DNA of 64,000 bases from JAJEAD01 sp965221555 (GTDB taxonomy: Bacteria > Pseudomonadota > Gammaproteobacteria > HK1): positions 3,596,001 through 3,660,000 of the forward strand of contig OZ244895.1 of NCBI GenBank assembly GCA_965221555.1. Direction: 5' to 3'. Position 1 is the first letter of the stretch, and the number at the start of each line of letters is the position of its first letter. A program made the position numbers and the translations under genes. This document shows positions 52,069 to 59,953 of the stretch, in pieces. The notes under the pieces were generated by a model that made no database searches, was not told the origin of the DNA, and saw only the letters and a program-made list of their open reading frames with translations.

Positions 52069-53790
52069 CTAGGGTGCGAGGGAGACGATACGGATCTGGT
52101 CGTTCATCTCTCCCGGTGGGCCGAGGACGCTGAACACGTCGTCGTCGAGGGTGGCGTTCTCGCCTTCGAAGTACGCCTCGATATCCCATGTGTCGCGTCC
52201 CCGTCCCGGCAGGGCGGCCCCGGCAATCACCACCAGCGCGTCCTTGTCGGCGGCGGGATGAACGCCTTCCAGCACCAGGCAGTCGACCTCGGGCACGCAG
52301 GGTCGAGGCGCGTCGGAAGGCGCGCGCGGCGCGGCGAACGCGACATAGGTGAGCGCGCTCCACCCCTCGTCGATAAACCACGCCGGCAGTTCCGAATCCA
52401 GCACCAGGGGATGATCGATCTCGCCCACCTCCATGAACCCCCACGCCGCAGTCGCGTCACGCACGGATCCGGCCCCGCAGGGCACGCCTCCGCCGAAACC
52501 GGAGAGTGCGCGGTCCTCGATTCGGATTTCGACCCGATGTCCGGCCCTTATCGGGCCGGGGGCGTCCGCCCGGTTGGCGGAGACTTGACGTCGGCGCACC
52601 CGCGTCGCGTCCGGCGCCGAGACGACGACGGCATCGCCCGTGAGCCGAAATCGGTAGGTGCGCTCGGCCGGCGTAAAGGGAATGCCCGCGCAGACGACGC
52701 TCACCGTCTTGCGCGCAACGCACTCCGCCTCCTCGCTTCGTGAGAACAGGCACTCGGGCGTCCCCGACGGCCCCGGCCCCTGATCGAAACGCAGGTTGCC
52801 GGCAACGAGAAGCGCATGGCCGACGGACCCCCAGGCTGTCGTCCGCGCGCCTATCAGCGCCCAGCGTGCACGCAGGACCCTCGACTCCACCCGGTCTCCC
52901 ACGCGTTGATAGGCAAGTCGACCCTTGCGGATCCCGGGGACGGCCCGAATCGACGCGGCATCGGGGTCTGCGAGCGGCACGAGCCAGGGGAGCGTGCCAT
53001 GCTCCCGGTAGAAGACGCTCAGCGTGCGCGACACCTCGCCGATGACCCGTCTCTCTACCACGCGCGCGAGCTCCCGGCGCGCAATCGGCATCAACCGGTC
53101 GTTCACCTCCCGGCTCGGTCGGGTCGCGGGCGCGAAGCGGTCCCGATCCGTTCCCGCATTCGCGTCCTCCAGATGGGCCGAGAGGAGCGCGGTGGCGCTC
53201 GACCCGGACGGGGCTGCGTCCCGGTCCCTCGCCTGGCGCTGATCCACGGGAAAGCCGGGGGCGATGATGACCGCAACGATGTCGTCCATGCCTCCCACCC
53301 GGAGCTCCCCCGGGACATCGCTGTTGAGCGGCGCGGAGTGTCCCGCGTGGTGGGTGTCGGCGACGGCGTACCACAGCCGCTCGCCCGTCCCGTCACGCAA
53401 CTCCCCCACTCCGAGGCTGCGGAAGGGCAGCCAGCCACGCCGACTCGCGCAGGGCACGTCGCGGCCCCCGAAGAAGTCGGCGTTGAGCAACAACCGGCCG
53501 TCGCCGTCGAAGTCCGGACAGGGCAGCTCGCCGGGACGGTTCGCATCGGCCACCGCATAGTGGATGAGCACTTCCTTGGCCTGCGCGAGCGCGGCGCGCG
53601 TGCGCTCGGCTTCACGCCGGTGGGAGGGGGTTCCGGTATCGAATCCGGTGAGGGCGAGTCCGCTGCCGAGCAGCAGTACCGGAGCGAGTATTGCGAGCAG
53701 CATCGCCCCGCGCTGACGACCTTCGCACGGGGAATTCCGGCTCCGCGATCGCCCGCCGCCCTCGAACATGGTGGGAGTGTCCGCCCTCAT
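52069..53790 (-). CDS. Large type IV pilin-like protein (prepilin-like N-terminus)
   Basis: A 573-residue protein. Near residue 30 a basic stretch RQRGAMLLAILAPVLLLGSG leads into one hydrophobic helix, as in prepilins cut at Gly before A/M/F. Then RTRAALAQAKEVLIHYAVAD and PGELPCPDFDGDGRLL are motifs I recall from uncharacterised proteobacterial pseudopilin-like proteins. The remaining 450 residues are a large exported domain with scattered cysteines. No pilus or secretion genes are adjacent. The start chosen is ATG 53790; ATG 53769 is possible. Confidence 0.65.
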   Translation of the reverse strand: MRADTPTMFEGGGRSRSRNSPCEGRQRGAMLLAILAPVLLLGSGLALTGFDTGTPSHRREAERTRAALAQAKEVLIHYAVADANRPGELPCPDFDGDGRLLLNADFFGGRDVPCASRRGWLPFRSLGVGELRDGTGERLWYAVADTHHAGHSAPLNSDVPGELRVGGMDDIVAVIIAPGFPVDQRQARDRDAAPSGSSATALLSAHLEDANAGTDRDRFAPATRPSREVNDRLMPIARRELARVVERRVIGEVSRTLSVFYREHGTLPWLVPLADPDAASIRAVPGIRKGRLAYQRVGDRVESRVLRARWALIGARTTAWGSVGHALLVAGNLRFDQGPGPSGTPECLFSRSEEAECVARKTVSVVCAGIPFTPAERTYRFRLTGDAVVVSAPDATRVRRRQVSANRADAPGPIRAGHRVEIRIEDRALSGFGGGVPCGAGSVRDATAAWGFMEVGEIDHPLVLDSELPAWFIDEGWSALTYVAFAAPRAPSDAPRPCVPEVDCLVLEGVHPAADKDALVVIAGAALPGRGRDTWDIEAYFEGENATLDDDVFSVLGPPGEMNDQIRIVSLAP

Positions 53791-53917
53791 GGAGCGCCCG
53801 TCTGTCGGCGCGCGGCGCGAGCGCACGCGGAACCGGGCTGACGGCGCGCCGCGCCGGACTCACAATACCGGTGTGCGAGAGCGACAGGCGGACGGCGCCG
53901 GAAGGAGAGTACCCACG

Positions 53918-54598
53918 ATGGACGACACCCCGGAGCTCATCATCGAGCAGTTGGAGATTGGTCCGATGAAGAATTTCACCTACCTGGTGGGCTCATCGAG
54001 CACCCGGGAGGTCGCGCTCGTGGACCCCGCGTGGGCCATCGACGCCCTGCTCGATCACGTCGCCTCGCGCGATCTGAAGCCGGTGGCGGTGCTCGCGACC
54101 CACTACCACCCCGACCACGTGGGAGGGGAGATGATGGGTCACGACATCGAAGGCGTGGCCAGACTGCTGGAGCGCGAGCGGGTGAAGGTCTACGCGCACA
54201 AGCTCGAGGCCCCGGGCTTGCGGAAGATCACGGGGATCTCAAGCGGCGACATGGTGGAGGTGGACTCGGGAGATCGGCTGCGCATCGGGGACATCGAGAT
54301 CGAGTTTCTCCATACCCCCGGACACACCCCCGGCTCGCAGTGCTTTCGCATCAAGAACACCCTGGTCTCCGGCGACACGCTCTTCGTACGGGGCTGCGGC
54401 CGGGTCGACCTGCCCGGCTCCAATCCCGACGACATGTTCCGCAGCCTGCGCCGGCTCGCGGAGTTGCCGGACGAGACGGTGCTCCTGCCCGGCCACAACT
54501 ACGATCATGTCCCGAGCGCGACGGTGGGGGAGACGAAGGCGAGCAACCCCTACCTCATGGTCCGCGACATCGAGACGTGGCGCCGAATGATGGGCTGA
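53918..54598 (+). CDS. Metallo-beta-lactamase-fold hydrolase (glyoxalase II-like)
   Basis: A 226-residue MBL protein with all seven metal ligands: THYHPDHVGG, TPGHTPGSQC, SGDTLF and LPGHNYDHV. YLVGSSSTREVALVDPAW is the usual first strand pair, and the tail GETKASNPYLM resembles glyoxalase II-type hydrolases. It would hydrolyse a thioester such as a glutathione ester. GGAAGGAGAG precedes the ATG. It is divergent from the pilin-like gene, 127 nt away. Confidence 0.9.
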   Translation: MDDTPELIIEQLEIGPMKNFTYLVGSSSTREVALVDPAWAIDALLDHVASRDLKPVAVLATHYHPDHVGGEMMGHDIEGVARLLERERVKVYAHKLEAPGLRKITGISSGDMVEVDSGDRLRIGDIEIEFLHTPGHTPGSQCFRIKNTLVSGDTLFVRGCGRVDLPGSNPDDMFRSLRRLAELPDETVLLPGHNYDHVPSATVGETKASNPYLMVRDIETWRRMMG

Positions 54599-54770
54599 GC
54601 CCGGGCGCCCTGGCTTCGCTTATCGGGGAGACAGGCCGGCTGACGCCCGGCGGAATCGAGATTCGGTCAGGAGCGCCAGCGAACGCGGGCGCGCCGCCCC
54701 ACGGTACCTCCGTACACCCCGCGCGCCGCCCCGGTTCACACAGGCGCGGCGCGGGTCTGGGTTTTCCTCT

Positions 54771-55050
54771 AATTTTCAGCGACTTACGTGGCCAGGACGC
54801 CAATATGCCGTGATAGTGGGGGTTGCACGAACCGAAAGACGCGCAACGGCGAGCCGAAAACAGGCGAAGCGCCGTGGGCGCTTCGCCCCGGCGAGCGGGC
54901 AAGCCAAGGATGGCTTGCCCTGGCCGGAAAGCCTCGCCCAAGGACTGCGCAGCGCAGCAGGTAGCCGACACTACGTCGAAAGCGGCTTGAGGGAGTGCAG
55001 CCTGCTGACGCGAGCATACTGGCGCCCGCAGCAGGTAATCAGTGAAGACT
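54771..55050 (+). repeat. Dispersed palindromic element, full long form (copy 10)
   Basis: About 280 bp, with the same order as the 51.7-kb copy. Hairpin 1: GGCGAAGCGCC-GTG-GGCGCTTCGCC (54863-54887). Hairpin 2: GGGCAAGCCA-AGGA-TGGCTTGCCC (54897-54920). Left end GGACGCCAATATGCCGTG and right end GCGAGCATACTGGCGCCCG are inverted copies. It ends about 5 nt before the stop of the minus-strand PhyH-type gene. Loop bases differ between copies while stems stay perfect. Confidence 0.85.
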
Positions 55051-55055
55051 GCGGG

Positions 55056-55892
55056 TCAGGTACGGTGCTCGGTGCGGCCGGTACCCTGGTAGAGGATGGC
55101 GCGCTGGTGCTCTTCCGCCCGGCGGTGGAAGTCGATCGCCACCGGGTCGAAGTCGCACTCCGGCATCGGCTCGAGCTCGAAGTTGCCGCAGGTGTCCCGG
55201 CCTCTGACCAGCGTGGCGCTGTCCCAGTCCGCGAGCGTCTGACGCGCGTCGGGCGGTATGTAGCGGATGGCCACCGCGATGCGGCGATCCTTGGCGCGGT
55301 TGGGGTGGGAAGCGTGCGCGACGCGGTACGCAAAGAGCGCGGCGTCGCCGGTAGCCACCTCGATGTCGACGGCTTCGTCCTCGTCGATGCCCGCGCTTAT
55401 CTCCTGCCCCCGGGTCAGCATGTTGTCGTCGTGCCAGGTATCGCGGTGCGGCAGAGCGGGACCGCGATGGCTGCCGGGGATCAGGCGCATGCAGCCGCTC
55501 TCGACGGTCGCGGGCGAGAGGGCCACCCAGGCGCTCACGAGATGGTCGGTATCGACTCCCCAGTAGTTGCTGTCCTGATGCCAGGAGACGAAGCTCGGCG
55601 AGCCCGGCTCCTTGATCCACCAGTTGGTGGTCCAGCACAGGATGTCAGGACCGATGAGATCCTCCACCGCGTCGAGCAGGCGCGGGGTGCGGATCAGATC
55701 CGCGAGCCAGCGGAAGAGCAGGTGACTCTTGAAACGCTTCGATCCCTTGACGGGACCGCCGTTCCGCGCTTCGAAGGCTTCCAGCGCGCCGCGCATCGCC
55801 GTCGCCTCCCGCGGCGTGAGCACAGGTACCGGCGTGTAGTACCCGTCCCGGTGGTACTGGGCGATCGCCGCGTCGGTGAGCAGCCTTCCCAT
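55056..55892 (-). CDS. Phytanoyl-CoA dioxygenase (PhyH)-family Fe(II)/2-oxoglutarate oxygenase
   Basis: A 278-residue PhyH-type hydroxylase. The metal site is His105 and Asp107 in VSWHQDSNYWG with the distal His in VAHASHPN (193/196), and a downstream Arg for 2-oxoglutarate. The family includes ectoine hydroxylase EctD, phytanoyl-CoA hydroxylase and many tailoring enzymes; the EctD signature is not clear here. GAGGAG precedes the ATG. It lies on the same strand as, and 128 nt downstream of, the Rieske oxygenase gene. Confidence 0.9.
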   Translation of the reverse strand: MGRLLTDAAIAQYHRDGYYTPVPVLTPREATAMRGALEAFEARNGGPVKGSKRFKSHLLFRWLADLIRTPRLLDAVEDLIGPDILCWTTNWWIKEPGSPSFVSWHQDSNYWGVDTDHLVSAWVALSPATVESGCMRLIPGSHRGPALPHRDTWHDDNMLTRGQEISAGIDEDEAVDIEVATGDAALFAYRVAHASHPNRAKDRRIAVAIRYIPPDARQTLADWDSATLVRGRDTCGNFELEPMPECDFDPVAIDFHRRAEEHQRAILYQGTGRTEHRT

Positions 55893-56020
55893 GTCTCGAC
55901 TCCTCGAAGGGCCGGCGTGAAGAGTACCACCGTGCGCCAACCGGCCGTTATCGGGTGGGCGCACTCGCTCCCTCGCGTGCTCCGCTCCCCGGGCGTCGCG
56001 ACGGTCCCGGGAAGGCGAAG

Positions 56021-57178
56021 CTATGCGACGGCCACGCGCGCGGCGGGGGACGTCTCGCCCAACGCTTCCCGGTAGGCCTCCCGAATCAGCCCGTTGATGA
56101 ACAGCGCGGGCTTCTCGTGGGCCGGCACGTAGCGCAGACGCGACACGCGTCCCGAGCACAGTACCTTCTGCTGCCGCTCGACCGCGTCGGTGTCCTCGTC
56201 GTAGGTGCGGTGCCACAGCGTGAGCCATGCCTCCACCCGCTCCGGGTCGGCATCGCGCTCCGCGAGGTAGTTCGCAATGAAGCGGCACGATTGCGCTCCG
56301 GTCGGAACAATGCGGGCCAGGATCAGCAGGTCGTCCTGCTGGATGATCTGGCAGCCGGGGAAGAGCTGGAAGGAGCAATAGCGGTTGCTGCGCAGCGTGT
56401 CACCGTCACGGGCCTCGGAGGGGATGTAGTGGCTGTTCATCAGGTGATCGGTAAGGACGGGGATGTTGTGCTCGGGCGAGACATTGAAGGCCGTCGCGAA
56501 ACTCTTCCCGTGAATGACGGGACAGTGGTAGCACTCGACGCCGTTGTCGTACCACAGCTTCCAGTTCGCGGCGATCTCGACCACGGCCTCGTGGTGCAGT
56601 TGGTAGCGTTCGGGATCGGTGTCGAAGCCGCCTTCGGCCGCCAGCGGCTCGAGACGCGGATGCGCGCGGCGCAGGGGCACCGCGTCCGGGTCGGTATTCA
56701 CGAATACTCCCTGCGCCCACTGGTCCACCGCGACCGGCATCAGGGACAGCCTCTCCCGGCAGAAATCCGGGTCGGACTCCGCGTCCCGGGCGTGGGTGAG
56801 CGCGCCGTCGAGCCCATAGGTCCAGCCGTGGTAGCCGCACACCAGACGCCGGTGGCATCCGTCCTCCTTCGCCACCGGGTGGCCCCGGTGCCGGCAAGCG
56901 TTGACGAAACCGCGCAGCACCCCGTCGTCGCCGCGCATGACGACCACCGGGACCCGGCCGACATCGCCGGTCACGGTGTCGCCGGGAGCGGCGAGGCGGG
57001 CGAGCGGCGCGAAGAACTGCCAGCGCCCGGCGAAGACCGCATCGAGCTCGAAGTCGAACACGGTGGGGTCGAAGTAGGTGTGGATGGGCAGACTCAGGTA
57101 GTTGTCGGATCGGTCCTCGATGTCGCTGCGTTCGAGTCCGAGAGTTTCAAGAGACCAGGGGGACGTGGAATCACGCAT
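56021..57178 (-). CDS. Rieske oxygenase alpha subunit (choline/carnitine monooxygenase-like)
   Basis: A 385-residue Rieske oxygenase. Cluster ligands are in NACRHRGHPVAKE and CGYHGWTYGLDG, about residues 91-115; the mononuclear iron site is WYDNGVECYHCPVIHG. This length and the N-G-V-E-C-Y-H-C-P motif resemble oxygenases that demethylate or cleave quaternary amines (GbcA, CntA, choline monooxygenase). No reductase gene is next to it. With the CaiD-like and aminomethyltransferase genes at the left end it points to quaternary amine use, by inference. Confidence 0.87.
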   Translation of the reverse strand: MRDSTSPWSLETLGLERSDIEDRSDNYLSLPIHTYFDPTVFDFELDAVFAGRWQFFAPLARLAAPGDTVTGDVGRVPVVVMRGDDGVLRGFVNACRHRGHPVAKEDGCHRRLVCGYHGWTYGLDGALTHARDAESDPDFCRERLSLMPVAVDQWAQGVFVNTDPDAVPLRRAHPRLEPLAAEGGFDTDPERYQLHHEAVVEIAANWKLWYDNGVECYHCPVIHGKSFATAFNVSPEHNIPVLTDHLMNSHYIPSEARDGDTLRSNRYCSFQLFPGCQIIQQDDLLILARIVPTGAQSCRFIANYLAERDADPERVEAWLTLWHRTYDEDTDAVERQQKVLCSGRVSRLRYVPAHEKPALFINGLIREAYREALGETSPAARVAVA

Positions 57179-57413
57179 TTCGGGTATCCCTCGGGTTGCA
57201 ATCCGACGGGAGACGTTGCCCCAACCGGGAACGCGGCCTCCCTGTGCTCATTCGCCGCAGAATACGATGTTCGGGGGGAGTCGCCAATATCCTGCCGGGG
57301 CCTGAGTTCGTGGGCAGGAAAGGCAACGCCGCTTGTCGCTGCCTGGAAGCTCTCACCCGCGGACGACCACTCGCGCTCGCGCGAAATCGGAGCCATTGTC
57401 CGAATAAGCGCCG

Positions 57414-57845
57414 CTACTCGGGCCTCGACCAGACCACCGTCTTTCCGAACAGGGCGAGACCCACGTAGCCGCGCACTTCGAGCGTGCCGTCGGGCTTGAG
57501 CGACATCACGCACTGGTAGGTCTTTCCGTCGCGCGGGTCATAGATGGTTCCGTCCTTCCACTTGCCCTCGCCCTTGGGGACGAAGCCCGCGATCAGGTCC
57601 ATGCCCAGAATGGGCCGCGAGCGAAGCGCCTCGTCCGGGTTGTTCACGTCGAGCCTCGGGTTGCCGTTCTCGTCCAGGGGCTCGTCGAGCTCCGCGACAC
57701 GGCCGCACAGGCGATCCCCACAGGGGTAGATCTCCACGCGGCTGCTACCGGTGTCCCACAATCCGAGGACGTCCTGGGCTGCCGCCGCGGGGACGCACCA
57801 GAAAAGGAGCGCGGGGACGAAGATCCGAAGCATTGCTTTCGTCAT
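57414..57845 (-). CDS. DUF2147-family exported protein
   Basis: A 143-residue secreted protein. A signal peptide (MLRIFVPALLFWCVPAAAAQ) is followed by the DUF2147 pattern: GLWDTGSSRVEIYPCGDRLCG with paired cysteines, LDVNNPDEALRSRPILGMDL, WKDGTIYDPRDGKTY and GTLEVRGYVGLALFGKT. The family is small, periplasmic and beta-rich with unknown function. GAGAGGAA precedes the ATG. It is on the same strand as the Ntn-hydrolase gene, 70 nt downstream of it. Confidence 0.88.
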   Translation of the reverse strand: MTKAMLRIFVPALLFWCVPAAAAQDVLGLWDTGSSRVEIYPCGDRLCGRVAELDEPLDENGNPRLDVNNPDEALRSRPILGMDLIAGFVPKGEGKWKDGTIYDPRDGKTYQCVMSLKPDGTLEVRGYVGLALFGKTVVWSRPE

Positions 57846-57915
57846 CGGTCTCGGTTCCTCTCTCGCTTGATCACCCGGTCGCTGGTCGTACCCGGGCGCG
57901 GGAATCACCCGGCCA

Positions 57916-58485
57916 TCAACGCAACGCCACGCAGCGATGCTCCATCGGCAGCCGGCACCCTTCGTCGAGCTCGCAGGCCGCCTCGACCCCGGCGCGGGCG
58001 ATTTCGATGGGCTCGCTCAGCCGATCGTAGACCGCGTGCATGGCGCCGAGGGCGAGCGTCTTGCCGGATCCGATCGCCCAATAGCGCGCGTACTCCGATA
58101 CCGAACGGTAGCTCTCGAACTCGAAGATGCCGGCCGGACCCACGATGAGAGCATCGAGCTGGCTCGATTCGACCGGTTGCTCCTTCTCTTCCTGCGTCTC
58201 CACGAAGTACTCGTCCTTGAGCAGCCGGTGCATGCGTCGGGCGCTTTCGAAGGTCGCGCGGCGGGAAGTGAAATCGAAGTCCTGGCCGTGACGGAGAAGG
58301 ATGCTCTCCAGGGCGTCGACGGTCGCCGACCAGCCCGAGCTGCCGAGCCAGCACTCACCGCAGCGCATGAGCTTGGTGTAGTCGCGGTAGAAGTGGGCCG
58401 GCACCACCATTGAGCCGTCCGACTGGGCGGAATCCGCCGCGATGACCGCGCGCTCGCCCTTGCGCACCGCGACGATGACGGTCAT
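57916..58485 (-). CDS. HslV/proteasome-beta-like Ntn hydrolase, stand-alone
   Basis: A 189-residue protein with the proteasome-type start MTVIVAVRKGERAVIAADS: Thr2 would become the N-terminal nucleophile after Met removal, Asp in AADS matches Asp17 and the Lys in RDYTKLMR could be Lys33. YWAIGSGKTLALGAMHAVYD matches the G-S-G-x-x-x-A-x-G-A segment of HslV and proteasome beta subunits. The middle (residues 80-125) differs from HslV and no hslU is nearby. The ATG at 58485 is favoured because Thr follows at once. A cytoplasmic peptidase or related hydrolase is inferred. Confidence 0.72.
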   Translation of the reverse strand: MTVIVAVRKGERAVIAADSAQSDGSMVVPAHFYRDYTKLMRCGECWLGSSGWSATVDALESILLRHGQDFDFTSRRATFESARRMHRLLKDEYFVETQEEKEQPVESSQLDALIVGPAGIFEFESYRSVSEYARYWAIGSGKTLALGAMHAVYDRLSEPIEIARAGVEAACELDEGCRLPMEHRCVALR

Positions 58486-58551
58486 GCGGGGAGAAGGGCG
58501 CGCTCGCTCATGCAATCAGTGTAAACAAATGTCCCGACCTTCGACCTCGAG

Positions 58552-58640
58552 TGTGGACGGGTGCAAGTCCGGTTGCCGGGGGTCCGGATCCTCGGACCGG
58601 GGCGATGTCGTCAACACTGAAGAGGGTGCAAGCCCGGGCT
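58552..58640. other. Duplicated GGGTGCAAGYCCGG motif with GC hairpin
   Basis: GGGTGCAAGTCCGG (58559-58572) and GGGTGCAAGCCCGG (58625-58638) are 66 bp apart, and a hairpin GGTCCG-GATCCT-CGGACC (58581-58598) lies between. The segment is non-coding and lies between the M24 and Ntn-hydrolase genes. It does not match a tRNA or riboswitch I know. Confidence 0.35.
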
Positions 58641-58661
58641 CCGAGGGCGCCGGATTAACCC

Positions 58662-58687
58662 GAATGTTTCACAGATTTTCGGCCGCT
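58662..58687 (+). repeat. Dispersed palindromic element, solo left end (copy 11)
   Basis: GAATGTTTCACAGATTTTCG followed by GCCGCT matches the left end of the 61.9-kb copy. It overlaps the stop codon (58686-58688) of the minus-strand M24 gene. No core or right end is visible. Confidence 0.6.
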
Positions 58688-59858
58688 ACTCCTTGAACAG
58701 CAGCTCCTGGGCGAAGTCGGTCAGCAGCTCCGGCTCGCCCTCGGTAACCCGGAAGGTCTCGCTCAGCTCGAAACCCCAGCCTTCCATCCACATGCCGAGC
58801 ATCAGGTGGAAGCACATGCCGGGCTCGAGCACGGTGCGGTCTCCGGCGCGCAGCGACGCGCTCTGCTCTCCCCAGTCCGGAGGGTAGTTGAGCCCGATCG
58901 AGTAGCCGATGCGCGAACGCTTCTCGTAGCCGGCGCGGGCGATCACGCGGCGCCAGGCCGCCTCCACATCCTCGCAGGCCGCGCCGGGGCGCGCGGATTC
59001 GAGGGCGGCATGCAGGCCCTCGCGGGTGACGGCGGCGAGAGAGCGCAGGCGCGCGGGCGCGGCGCCGAGGCACAGGGTCCGCGCGAGAGCGGCGTGGTAG
59101 CGGTGATGGCAGCCGCCGAGCTCGATGTTGGTGGCGGCGCCTGCCTCGAAGGGCGCCCCGGTCCAGGTGAGATGGGGGGCGGCGCCCCGCTCCCCGCTGC
59201 CGGCGTGGGGAAGGGTCGCGGGGTAGTCGCCCCAGTGCTCGGGCGTTCCCTCAAGCAGCGTCTTCGTGATCTCCGCCACCGCGTCGCATTCGCGCACCCC
59301 GGGGGCGATCGCCTCCACCGCCACCCCCATCGCCCGCGACACGATGCGACCGGCCGCGCGCATCATCTCGATCTCCGCCGGCGACTTCACGAGCCGCACC
59401 CAGTTGACGAGCGGCCACGCGTCGACGAGCCGCGCCTCGGGCAGGTGCTTCCCGAGCTCCACGTAGGCGCGCGCCGTGAAGTACCAGGCGTCCATCTCCA
59501 CGCCGATGCGTCCCCGGTGCCATCCGCGCGAGGCGAGGATCTCCGCCACCCGGTGCATGCAGTGGGCGTCGCGGGCGTCCACGAGTTCGTCCGGGTAGGA
59601 AGCAATGCGATCCTCGTCCATGAACACCGTGAGGCGGGCGCCCGCGGCATCCATCTCCCGGCCAATCCACACCGGGTCCCCGTCATCGAGGGAGAGCGCG
59701 ACGAGCTGATGGACGTAGTAGGACCAGCCGTCGTAGCCGCTCAGGTAGTTCATGTTGGCGGGGTGGCTCGCGAGGAGCACATCGATTCCCGCCGCCGCCA
59801 TTCGCTCCCGAGTGGCGGCGATGCGCCGGCGGTACTCTTCGAGCGCAAACACCGTCAT
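58686..59858 (-). CDS. M24-family metallopeptidase-fold enzyme, ectoine hydrolase (DoeA)-like
   Basis: A 390-residue creatinase/prolidase-fold protein. The N-terminal domain has HPANMNYLSGYDGWSYYVHQ and IGVEMDAWYFTA, patterns I recall from DoeA. In the pita-bread domain the usual Asp ligands are not conserved (HLTWTGAPFEAG, NIELGGCHHRYHAALARTL), as expected for non-peptidase members, while GYSIGLNYPPDWGE and EPGMCFHLM are kept. DoeA opens the ectoine ring. GGGAGAAGAGAAGG precedes the ATG. Ectoine hydrolase is likely but creatinase-like use of another amide is possible. Confidence 0.8.
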   Translation of the reverse strand: MTVFALEEYRRRIAATRERMAAAGIDVLLASHPANMNYLSGYDGWSYYVHQLVALSLDDGDPVWIGREMDAAGARLTVFMDEDRIASYPDELVDARDAHCMHRVAEILASRGWHRGRIGVEMDAWYFTARAYVELGKHLPEARLVDAWPLVNWVRLVKSPAEIEMMRAAGRIVSRAMGVAVEAIAPGVRECDAVAEITKTLLEGTPEHWGDYPATLPHAGSGERGAAPHLTWTGAPFEAGAATNIELGGCHHRYHAALARTLCLGAAPARLRSLAAVTREGLHAALESARPGAACEDVEAAWRRVIARAGYEKRSRIGYSIGLNYPPDWGEQSASLRAGDRTVLEPGMCFHLMLGMWMEGWGFELSETFRVTEGEPELLTDFAQELLFKE

Positions 59859-59953
59859 CCTTCTCTTCTCCCGCCCTCGGCCGGACCCGCATGCTACCGT
59901 CTGCGCGCCGCGCGAGCCCGGCAATGCGGCCGAGTGAACATCAGGAGGCAGCC

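Noticed and set aside
58441..58515. Start of the Ntn hydrolase at TTG 58515
   Set aside because: It would add ten residues before Met-Thr and hide the expected N-terminal Thr nucleophile; ATG 58485 is preferred.
58552..58640. Cobalamin riboswitch or tRNA
   Set aside because: TGCAAGTCC-like words recall tRNA T-arms, but no cloverleaf, acceptor stem or B12-box could be assembled.
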